A DNA stretch of 5,794 bases from contig CAAEIR010000003.1 of the NCBI GenBank assembly GCA_900756035.1, positions 1 to 5,794 on the forward strand. The letters are read 5' to 3'. Source of the DNA: an uncultured Anaerostipes sp. (GTDB lineage: Bacteria > Bacillota > Clostridia > Lachnospirales > Lachnospiraceae). Positions within the stretch are counted from its first letter, which is position 1. Every line of letters starts with the position of its first letter. The translations under genes were made by a program, and so were the position numbers. Below, piece by piece: positions 1-4,774 of the stretch. The notes under the pieces are model-generated. The model made no database searches, was not told where the DNA came from, and worked only from the letters and a program-made list of their open reading frames with translations.

Positions 1-35
1 TAGCAATTTATTGCGCCGGCTTTTACAGGAAAATC

Positions 36-130
36 TTATTTACGAGAAAGGAGGCTCGCCTAATGGCGAGAGCGAATTCATCCCCGACCTTGAGGTTGAG
101 GGTATCCTTCGCTTATTTATGATGAAAAAA
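36..130 (+). repeat. Leader module, copy 1 (hairpin-rich, start-site carrying)
   Basis: This is almost identical to 2676-2771. The two copies differ at two isolated bases (44 and 62) and by small indels in a hairpin loop (net one base). Two structures are visible. The first is CTCGCC-TAAT-GGCGAG (55-70) directly after the Shine-Dalgarno AAAGGAGG, with an ATG at its loop edge. The second is an outer stem AGCGAA/TTCGCT (71-76 with 108-113) around an inner stem CCCCGACC with GGTTGAGGG, which is bulged in this copy. The module ends in ATGATGAAAAAA, which supplies the start of the next gene. The bipartite hairpin with an AATTCAT internal loop resembles, from memory, the ends or TnpB guide-RNA scaffold of IS200/IS605 elements in Clostridia. 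No tnpA or tnpB is present, so that identity is an inference. The repeat itself is certain. Confidence 0.93.
63..122 (+). CDS. Possible 19-codon leader ORF coupled to the LPD1 gene
   Basis: The ORF reads MARANSSPTLRLRVSFAYL and then stops. It has the best Shine-Dalgarno of the region (AAAGGAGG, 47-54, 8 nt before the ATG), whereas the large gene has no good site at its own start. Its TGA (120-122) overlaps the ATG at 119-121 and abuts the second ATG at 122, a classic stop-start arrangement for translational coupling. In the second module copy the same reading frame runs straight into the downstream protein. The peptide resembles no functional family known to me. Its role, if any, is probably to bring ribosomes to the next start codon. 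It could also be a chance ORF in a transposon end. Confidence 0.35.
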   Translation: MARANSSPTLRLRVSFAYL

Positions 131-1867
131 ATAAAAGATTTTGGAGAAAAAATTGGAGGAGCAAGAAAAGATGTATGGTCTTTCAGGGGAATTATCTTGG
201 ATGACCTTCCAAAGATGACATCTACTGAAAAAGTAAAGCACATAAAGCGAGACAATATCTGGAAAAAAATTGATGAGAACTCTCTTTTAAAAACACAACC
301 AAGAATTTATGTATATTGGTTGAAACAGATTCATTCGTGCATCTATCCGGATCTAAAACATATCGGATCTGATGAACTGTCAATTGAGAAGTACATAAAA
401 GGAGTTACTTCTTTTCGTGATTACATCTTGAGTGCTAAAAATGTTGTGGATGCCACAAAGATTAATGATGATATGTTGCGTGGAAACATATTTCATCATT
501 TATATGGAACGACTTATGGCTTAAATGATGAATATCATGGAGTGATTAACAGTCGTAAACTTATGAAATTGCATAATAAGTGCACGAATTCTTTTTATAA
601 TTTAAAAAAGGAAATGGAGAAGAAAGGATTTGGATGGACGAAAGAAGAGATTTATCGGAATGATTATGTAATTCAGTATATTGATGGAGAAAGTTGCGGA
701 ATAGAAAAAGATTATTCGAAAAAAACATATTTATTCATTCGAAAAGGATCTTCAATATATCGTTACTATTTACGTGATATGGATTCATCTACCGTTTCAA
801 AAAATCAATATGCATTATTAAATAAAACGTCAAATTCTGTTATTGCTTCTGATAAGAATGAAACTATTTTGGAAGATATGATCGATCGGTTAGTAAAATC
901 AAGAATTGAATCCGAAACAAGTAATTCTCAAAAGTCTAACTCGAGAAAGAAGGAAAAAGGAAAATGGATTCCACCTCAACTGATTCATTTAAAGAGAGAA
1001 GGAAAAGATTATCGCCATGGTCACAATGTAACAGGAGATGATTTTATGGAATGTTTCGGAATCCGTGGAGGAGAATTTGGAAACTGGACCAATGACCATG
1101 ATCGACAAACTAACCTTAATATGGCTTTTGATGCATTTTGCGATATGGCAGAAGCATTAAATATTTCCAGGAGAGATATTGGGTTGATTGGATTAGAGAC
1201 AGGAGCTCTTGCAATCGCATTTGGGGCCCGTGGACACAGTCGTGCATTAGCTCATTATGAACCGGGCAGAGAAGTAATCAATTTGACCAAAATGAAAGGA
1301 GCGGGATCCCTTGCACATGAATGGGGACATGCTTTCGATGACTACATCGCAAAAAAATCTGAAGTTAAATTAGGGAAACTGGCATCCATGGTGACAAATA
1401 ATCCTAAAATTCCTCGATGCTTTGTTGATTTGAATATTGAACTGCATTGCAATGTAGTTGGTGAAACTTCTAAATATTACTCTGATTCCAGTATTTTTGA
1501 TAAGTTATTCAATGCTTCTGGGCATGGTTATTGGAAAAGCAATGAGGAAATGTTTGCCAGAGCATTTGCGTGCTATGTAAAAGATAAGTTATCAGGAAAA
1601 AATGATTACTTAGTGGGGCATGCAGATGCGGGAATAACGAAACATCAGGGAACAACGATCTACGCATATCCCGTTGGAGAAGAAAGAGAACGCTTCAATC
1701 AAAAAATGGATCAGATGATCCAAAAATTGAAAGAAATCGGATATCTTCATGATCCAATAACAGCTTACGAATTCACTGGAAAAAAAGATTATGACGATAG
1801 ATGTTTTGACCAAATACCACTTTATACAGAGTATCAACAGTTGTCTTTTGATCAAATATGTCTGTAA
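119..1867 (+). CDS. LPD1-type polyvalent protein with HEWGH metallopeptidase-like motif
   Basis: This 582-aa protein has the hallmark of the large polyvalent protein-associated domains found in phage and conjugative-element proteins. The N-terminus carries a KIGGARKD motif (residues 11-18), typical of these proteins, and supports starting at ATG 119 (or 122) rather than at an upstream ATG at 11 that would translate the leader module. Residues about 280-500 form the LPD1-like region: a WIPPQ segment, GARGHSRALAHYEP (369-382), an INLTK-x-KGAGSLA segment, then HEWGH (400-404). A downstream helix, NEEMFARAFACYV, has Glu476/477 as a possible third metal ligand. This pattern suggests a zincin-like fold, but proteolytic activity is inferred. 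In polyvalent proteins the domain is usually one module of a very large polypeptide, whereas here it nearly stands alone. No signal peptide or membrane segment is seen, so it is likely cytosolic or co-transferred with DNA. It is 31 nt upstream of the next gene and probably in the same operon. Confidence 0.85.
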   Translation: MMKKIKDFGEKIGGARKDVWSFRGIILDDLPKMTSTEKVKHIKRDNIWKKIDENSLLKTQPRIYVYWLKQIHSCIYPDLKHIGSDELSIEKYIKGVTSFRDYILSAKNVVDATKINDDMLRGNIFHHLYGTTYGLNDEYHGVINSRKLMKLHNKCTNSFYNLKKEMEKKGFGWTKEEIYRNDYVIQYIDGESCGIEKDYSKKTYLFIRKGSSIYRYYLRDMDSSTVSKNQYALLNKTSNSVIASDKNETILEDMIDRLVKSRIESETSNSQKSNSRKKEKGKWIPPQLIHLKREGKDYRHGHNVTGDDFMECFGIRGGEFGNWTNDHDRQTNLNMAFDAFCDMAEALNISRRDIGLIGLETGALAIAFGARGHSRALAHYEPGREVINLTKMKGAGSLAHEWGHAFDDYIAKKSEVKLGKLASMVTNNPKIPRCFVDLNIELHCNVVGETSKYYSDSSIFDKLFNASGHGYWKSNEEMFARAFACYVKDKLSGKNDYLVGHADAGITKHQGTTIYAYPVGEERERFNQKMDQMIQKLKEIGYLHDPITAYEFTGKKDYDDRCFDQIPLYTEYQQLSFDQICL

Positions 1868-1898
1868 AAACAAAAAAGTAAAAGAGAAAGGAGAACAA

Positions 1899-2570
1899 AT
1901 GTCAAATACGAAAGACGATCAAGCAAAATCCAAGGATTATGAGGTGTACAAGTTAGGAGATCGCCTGATATCGGGCAGACAGCTCAAGATTGGACACAGA
2001 GTTTTTGTAGAAAATGCAGATATTTCGACTTTAACTTTTAACACTGTGGAAGAGTTACAAAGAATGAAAAAGGAAAGCATAGACAAAGAGCAGGAAGCTT
2101 ACGAGGCAGTTATTAATGCAGCTGCTCAATGGGACCGTTTGGCGGCTGATACACAAAAAATCCAACAATCGATAGAGTATCTTGAAACTCCTAAGGTTCA
2201 ACATTCGTCAAACCAATGGAAGACCAATGGAAAATGGGAGAGTATCAGCAACCAAGTCTACGAGATGAGATGTGGCATTTTAGAAGATGTCAAATATGAA
2301 CCGAAAATGAAGCAGATGATACCGGTTGCATGGCGAGTTACGTGGAATGTCTGCATCAATTCTCCCGTAAAGAAATATCCCAAGAAGATTGCGGGTGAAT
2401 GCAATCAATGTTATCGAGATAAAGATGCAGCTGTGAAATATTTAGAAGAGAAAAAGAAAGCCTACGCTCATTTATTCACGCAAATATCTCCTGCAATTCC
2501 AAAAGGATATGAAAAATTCTTTATGGTCCATGGCACTCTTTTGCCAGGATATATCGTGGAAGTTAGATGA
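1899..2570 (+). CDS. Hypothetical protein, 223 aa, central coiled coil
   Basis: I do not recognise this family. The start at 1899 is chosen because AGAAAGGAG lies just upstream (about 1885-1893). Longer forms would run back into the preceding gene without a ribosome binding site. Residues 1-45 are polar with a short beta-rich stretch (YKLGDRLISGRQLKIGHRVF). Residues about 48-95 are charged and Ala/Gln-rich, consistent with a coiled coil. The C-terminal half has aromatic and basic segments (VAWRVTWNV at 143-151), a single CNQC pair (168-171), and a conserved-looking end with ISPAIPKGYEKFF and LPGYIVEV. One CxxC pair is not enough to claim a zinc finger. It has no signal peptide or transmembrane segment. 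The position 31 nt after the LPD1 gene suggests co-transcription and a mobile-element accessory role. Confidence 0.8.
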   Translation: MSNTKDDQAKSKDYEVYKLGDRLISGRQLKIGHRVFVENADISTLTFNTVEELQRMKKESIDKEQEAYEAVINAAAQWDRLAADTQKIQQSIEYLETPKVQHSSNQWKTNGKWESISNQVYEMRCGILEDVKYEPKMKQMIPVAWRVTWNVCINSPVKKYPKKIAGECNQCYRDKDAAVKYLEEKKKAYAHLFTQISPAIPKGYEKFFMVHGTLLPGYIVEVR

Positions 2571-2571
2571 G

Positions 2572-2703
2572 ATGGAAACTGCAAAAGGTCAGGTTACTGC
2601 AGAAAATCATACAAAAAGGAATACAACAAAACAAACCCAGTTGCAAAAACTGAGATTGATAGAAACAAGAAATTTTTATTTACCAGAAAGGAGGCTCGCC
2701 TGA
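2572..2703 (+). CDS. Possible small ORF, 43 aa, between the unknown gene and the beta-helix gene
   Basis: An ATG begins one base after the stop of the previous gene, so reinitiation is plausible. Only a weak GGAAG (about 2558-2562) could serve as Shine-Dalgarno. The product is basic and rich in Lys, Thr and Gln, with no recognisable domain. Its last residues (PERRLA) are encoded by the repeated leader module, and its TGA overlaps the ATG at 2703 (TGATG). The same frame in module copy 1 also ends in RERRLA with a TAATG overlap. It may be real, or it may simply be open A-rich spacer running into the module. Confidence 0.3.
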   Translation: METAKGQVTAENHTKRNTTKQTQLQKLRLIETRNFYLPERRLA

Positions 2704-2771
2704 TGGCGAGAGCGAATTCATCCCCGACCTTGAGAGGTTGGGGTATCCTTCGCTTATTTATGATGAAAAAA
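2676..2771 (+). repeat. Leader module, copy 2 (hairpin-rich, start-site carrying)
   Basis: This is the second copy of the module at 36-130. It has AAAGGAGG (2687-2694), then CTCGCC-TGAT-GGCGAG (2695-2710) with ATG 2703 in the loop. The bipartite hairpin follows: outer AGCGAA/TTCGCT and inner CCCCGACC-TTGAGA-GGTTGGGG, eight pairs including one G-U. The inner stem is unbulged here and so more intact than in copy 1. It ends in ATGATGAAAAAA, after which the two copies diverge completely. The one-base length difference puts the module ORF in frame with the downstream gene. It is possibly derived from an IS200/IS605-type element end. A shared translational leader is the alternative. Confidence 0.93.
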
Positions 2772-3626
2772 TTTGAATTAACAACAGAATTTACTAACTT
2801 TTTAGGAACTAAATTATTTAGAATTAAAGCTCTTGTAAAGTTTGGAGACGTAGAAAAAGGAGAGTTAGGTGGTTTTGTAGAGAAAGAAGAAAATCTGGAT
2901 CATTTTGGCGATGCATGGATACGTGATAATGCAGAGGTATCTGGTAATGCACGGGTATCTGGCAATGCATGGGTATCTGGCAATGCATGGGTACGTGGTG
3001 ATGCACAAGTATCTGGCGATGCATGTGTATGTGGCGATGCACAGGTATATGGCAATGCACAGGCATCTGGTAATGCACGGGTATCTGATAATGCACGGGT
3101 ATCTGGTGATGCACGAGTATCTGGCAATGCATGGGTACGTGGTGATGCACAGGTATCTGGTAATGCACAAGTATCTGGCAATGCATGGGTATGTGGCAAT
3201 GCACAGGTATCTGGCAATGCACAGGCATCTGGTAATGCACGGGTATCTGATAATGCACGGGTATCTGGCAATGCATGGGTACGTGGTGATGCACAGGTAT
3301 ATGGCGATGCACGGGTATCTGATAATGCACGGGTATGTGGCAATGCACGGATATATGGCGATGCACGGGTACGTGGCAATGCATGTGTAGGTGATAATCA
3401 TATGTACGCAACAATAACAGGTTTTGGAAGTCACTGTAGAAATACAACATTTTTTGTTACAAAAGACGGAAGTATTGGTGTAAGTAGCGGTTGCTTTTGT
3501 GGCACATTAGAACAATTCAGAGAAAAAGTAAAAGAAACGCACAAAGACACTAAGTATGCAAAAGAGTATTTAATGATCGCAGACCTTATGGAAATGCATT
3601 TTAAAGAAGAAAAGGTTCTTGGCTAG
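2703..3626 (+). CDS. Left-handed beta-helix (hexapeptide repeat) protein, YdcK-like
   Basis: Translated from ATG 2703 the product is 307 aa. Residues 1-19 (MARANSSPTLRGWGILRLF) come from the leader module, and the family-like N-terminus starts at the MMKKFEL of 2760/2763. I keep 2703 because only it has a good Shine-Dalgarno (AAAGGAGG, 8-nt spacing). Residues 20-68 include KLFRIKALVKFGDV and KGELGGFVEKEENL, the usual head of this phage/plasmid-associated family and similar to E. coli YdcK. Residues 69-230 are exactly 27 hexapeptides of the type [GD]-[ND]-A-x-[VIA]-x, which predicts nine full three-strand coils of a left-handed beta helix. Residues 231-307 form a non-repetitive cap with a FCGTLEQFREKVKETH helix. 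The fold resembles hexapeptide acyltransferases, but no catalytic histidine motif is evident, so a structural or binding role is more likely. The native function is unknown. Confidence 0.88.
   Translation: MARANSSPTLRGWGILRLFMMKKFELTTEFTNFLGTKLFRIKALVKFGDVEKGELGGFVEKEENLDHFGDAWIRDNAEVSGNARVSGNAWVSGNAWVRGDAQVSGDACVCGDAQVYGNAQASGNARVSDNARVSGDARVSGNAWVRGDAQVSGNAQVSGNAWVCGNAQVSGNAQASGNARVSDNARVSGNAWVRGDAQVYGDARVSDNARVCGNARIYGDARVRGNACVGDNHMYATITGFGSHCRNTTFFVTKDGSIGVSSGCFCGTLEQFREKVKETHKDTKYAKEYLMIADLMEMHFKEEKVLG
2907..3392 (+). repeat. Coding tandem repeat, 27 units of 18 bp
   Basis: There are 27 consecutive 18-bp units of the form gg(c/t)-(a/g)at-gca-nnn-gta-nnn, each encoding one hexapeptide of the beta helix. 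Units vary mainly at the fourth and sixth codons (Arg, Trp, Gln or Cys, then Ser, Arg, Tyr or Cys). A 56-bp stretch beginning at 3051 recurs exactly at 3213, nine units later. The flanking unit order differs by one unit, which points to recent expansion or loss by slippage or unequal recombination. Because the unit is a multiple of three and lacks stops in most frames, long shadow ORFs cover both strands here. Confidence 0.97.
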
Positions 3627-3784
3627 TTCTTGCAGAATGGAAAAGTAATGGAGGTTGTAGTTGGGATGAAAATACATGGACTTTTGCATGTGCAGCCATG
3701 GTACAGGTTGATGGAAAAACAATAAAAGAAGATACTTTGTACCAATTGATTGATGGCAAAGTCGTAGAAGCAGAACTTAAATAA
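3605..3784 (+). pseudogene. Coding remnant in the -1 frame after the beta-helix gene
   Basis: Directly after the beta-helix stop, the overlapping frame reads KGSWLVLAEWKSNGGCS, then a segment with WTFACAAMVQVDGKTIKED, and ends with DGKVVEAELK at TAA 3782-3784. The composition and codon use look like real protein. There is no start codon before ATG 3698, which would discard the most protein-like part, and the frame is closed upstream by TAA at 3602-3604. Either the 5' end of a small gene has been lost, or an indel in the A-rich tract at 3603-3613 split it from the beta-helix gene. A programmed -1 frameshift is a weaker third option, as no classical slippery heptamer is present. I do not recognise the family with certainty. 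Confidence 0.55.
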
Positions 3785-3791
3785 AGCACCT

Positions 3792-3830
3792 ACAGGACAT
3801 ATACCACGATGAAACTATTGACAGTCCTGT
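3792..3830. repeat. Inverted repeat ACAGGAC / GTCCTGT
   Basis: Perfect 7-bp arms (3792-3798 and 3824-3830) are separated by 25 bp and sit between the coding remnant and the DUF6273 gene. A TTGACA sequence (3818-3823) lies just inside the right arm, but no convincing -10 follows at normal spacing. It could be an operator-like site or chance. Confidence 0.3.
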
Positions 3831-3855
3831 GAAACGCATAGAAACAAACATCAGA

Positions 3856-3877
3856 GCCTGCCTCTTTTGCGGCGGGC
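3856..3877 (+). promoter_or_regulatory. Hairpin directly upstream of the DUF6273 ribosome binding site
   Basis: GCCTGCC (3856-3862) pairs with GGCGGGC (3871-3877), with one G-U pair and an 8-nt loop TCTTTTGC. The stem ends 3 nt before AAGGAG (3881-3886), which is 5 nt before ATG 3892. Its GC-rich sequence stands out in AT-rich surroundings. It could tune translation or mRNA processing. It is not a terminator, because no T run follows. Confidence 0.45.
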
Positions 3878-3891
3878 AGAAAGGAGTCAAA

Positions 3892-4476
3892 ATGAAAATT
3901 ATAATAAGGATGGAAATAGGTACAGAGACTTATGAGGTTGGCGATATGATCAAATTTAAGCTGACAGGCGGAGAAAATGTAGAGGCTATGGCAGTGAAAG
4001 GAACACCTAGGGGGATACTCTTTACATCGGTAGACTGTCTTGCAAAAGAATATCCAATGTTCAATGACATTGGCAGCATGGACGAGGACGAAATCTCTTA
4101 CATGACTTCTGATTTGCGGAAAAAACTGAATGGAGAAATCCTTGCAAGATTCCCGGAAGAAATCAGAAATCACATGGTGGCAGTTAACGCAGAGGGAGAT
4201 ATGCTTCGGATTCCTACAGAGTGGGAAATCTTCGGAGAGAATGTCTATGGACAAGAAGAAAACGAATGGGTGGAACGCTGGGAGCCAATGAAGAGAAAAA
4301 GAAATCGTATTGCTTTCCAAGGGAAGGAGGGTGCTTGGGAAAGGTACTGGCTTATGAATCGTCACAAGGACTACGCTTCCCATTTCGTCACTGTCATCAA
4401 CAACGGTAATGCGGACTACGACTACGCTTATAACTCTATTGGCGTTCGCCCGGTCTTTCTCTTAGATTTTTGTTAG
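3892..4476 (+). CDS. DUF6273 domain protein with possible variable C-terminal lectin-like region
   Basis: The start at 3892 is chosen for its AAGGAG site 5 nt upstream, giving 194 aa. A longer GTG-initiated form from 3829 would have no ribosome binding site. The order of motifs matches the DUF6273 family of Clostridia phages and mobile elements as I remember it: YEVGDMIKFKL near the N-terminus, VEAMAVKGTPRGILFTSVDC, SDLRKKLNGEILARFPEEIR, LRIPTEWEIFGEN, then WEPMKRKRNRIAFQG. The C-terminus is YWLMNRHK (from residue 152), INNGNADYDYAYNS and GVRPVFLL. The YWL...GVRP ending is typical of formylglycine-generating-enzyme / C-type-lectin folds. From about 4346 to 4455 the codons become rich in C-ending forms (AAC, TAC, GAC, GTC), unlike the A/T-ending codons before. 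No signal peptide is seen. The function is unknown, and ligand or surface binding is an inference. Confidence 0.82.
   Translation: MKIIIRMEIGTETYEVGDMIKFKLTGGENVEAMAVKGTPRGILFTSVDCLAKEYPMFNDIGSMDEDEISYMTSDLRKKLNGEILARFPEEIRNHMVAVNAEGDMLRIPTEWEIFGENVYGQEENEWVERWEPMKRKRNRIAFQGKEGAWERYWLMNRHKDYASHFVTVINNGNADYDYAYNSIGVRPVFLLDFC
4346..4455 (+). other. Candidate variable region of a diversity-generating retroelement
   Basis: This 3' segment of the DUF6273 gene has many adenine-containing, C-ending codons (AAC AAC, GAC TAC GAC TAC, TAT AAC). They sit at sites that in lectin-fold variable proteins are surface exposed, and GVRP follows, encoded by a GC-rich stretch ggcgttcgcccg. That layout matches known variable regions and their GC-rich mutagenic-homing end. 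No template repeat or reverse transcriptase is visible in this window, so the call is tentative. The same features could be ordinary family conservation. Confidence 0.35.
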
Positions 4477-4490
4477 AAAATAAAAGAAAC

Positions 4491-4529
4491 ACTCGTGCAT
4501 TTTTACGATGCTGAGTATTTTTGTTTTTT
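4491..4529 (+). terminator. Intrinsic terminator after the DUF6273 gene
   Basis: ACTCG and TGAGT form a stem with a one-base bulge leading to GCAT/ATGC, closing a TTTTACG loop (4491-4516). The sequence ATTTTTGTTTTTT (4517-4529) follows. It starts 14 nt after the stop codon and separates the left operon(s) from the promoter at 4545. Confidence 0.75.
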
Positions 4530-4544
4530 AAAGCGATCATTATA

Positions 4545-4573
4545 TTTACTATTTTTAAAAACTATGCTATAAT
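4545..4573 (+). promoter_or_regulatory. Sigma70/SigA-type promoter with extended -10
   Basis: TTTACT (4545-4550) lies 17 bp upstream of TATAAT (4568-4573). A TG at 4565-4566 gives the extended form TGCTATAAT. Transcription should start near 4580. It follows a terminator and precedes the structured leader and the E2-like operon. It is the clearest promoter in the window. Confidence 0.82.
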
Positions 4574-4579
4574 ATATTT

Positions 4580-4745
4580 GTTATAAGAATTTCGTCAGTT
4601 CCTTGAGCCTTTGGCTTATGTGCAACCGATGAGTGAGAATTATATACTTCGAATCAAGTATTCGAAGTCAGAACAAAAAAATCAAAAGAAAAAGGATATA
4701 AAAAGACAGAATCAAGCCTCTGTTTTCTTTTTATGTCCTTTTTTT
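4580..4745 (+). ncRNA. Structured leader or small RNA (~165 nt) ending in a terminator
   Basis: This non-coding stretch is bounded by the promoter and a terminator and has nested pairing. TTCGTCAGTT (4591-4600) pairs with AACCGATGAG (4624-4633), nine of ten positions including G-U pairs, and encloses the hairpin TGAGCC-TTT-GGCTTA (4604-4619 region). A perfect 9-bp hairpin ACTTCGAAT-CAAGT-ATTCGAAGT (4646-4668) follows, then the terminator. I cannot match it to a known riboswitch or ribozyme class. It could be an attenuator controlling the operon downstream or an independent regulatory RNA. The exact 5' end is inferred from the promoter. Confidence 0.6.
4689..4745 (+). terminator. Long terminator/attenuator before the E2-like operon
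   Basis: The 5' arm 4689-4710 (AAAAAGGA, TATAAAAAGA, CAGA) pairs with 4719-4743 (TCTG, then a small bulge, CTTTTTATG, TCCTTTTT) around an 8-nt loop. The last part is a run of seven T (4739-4745). It lies downstream of the promoter and just upstream of the Shine-Dalgarno region (from 4753), so the operon can be expressed from that promoter only by readthrough. Confidence 0.75.
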
Positions 4746-4774
4746 GTGTACAAGAAAGGAGAACGAGGTTAAAA

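Noticed and set aside
4..63. Short frame ending in RERRLA at the left edge as the tail of an upstream gene
   Set aside because: An in-frame TAG occupies positions 1-3 and there is no start codon before the TAA at 61-63, so it cannot be supported as a gene.
11..118. Upstream start at 11 for the LPD1 protein
   Set aside because: It would translate the leader module in a frame different from its Shine-Dalgarno-supported ATG. Family-like sequence begins at MMKK near 119.
1791..1898. Upstream extension of the 223-aa unknown protein
   Set aside because: It overlaps the end of the LPD1 gene and lacks a ribosome binding site, while AGAAAGGAG sits correctly before 1899.
2656..2682. Possible promoter TTGATA ... 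TATTTA before module copy 2
   Set aside because: The spacer is only 15 bp, the -10 is poor, and copy 1 lacks a matching -35.
2907..3392. CRISPR-like regular repeat spacing
   Set aside because: Units are contiguous, with no unique spacers, and they encode a regular hexapeptide in a long ORF.
2824..3450. Long reverse-strand and alternative-frame ORFs across the repeat array (up to 208 aa)
   Set aside because: They are produced by the 18-bp unit length being a multiple of three with no stops in those frames. Their products are low-complexity His/Pro/Cys/Met repeats without ribosome binding sites.
3790..4383. 197-aa reverse-strand ORF opposite the DUF6273 gene
   Set aside because: The forward strand encodes recognisable DUF6273 motifs with a ribosome binding site. 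The reverse product looks like an unrelated shadow.
4591..4600. Template repeat for the candidate variable region (shared ATTTCGTCA near 4589)
   Set aside because: Only about nine bases match 4382-4390 and the similarity stops at once, so it is chance.
4590..4635. Hammerhead ribozyme-like CCGATGAG sequence
   Set aside because: The conserved CTGATGA and GAAA core with the required three stems is not present.
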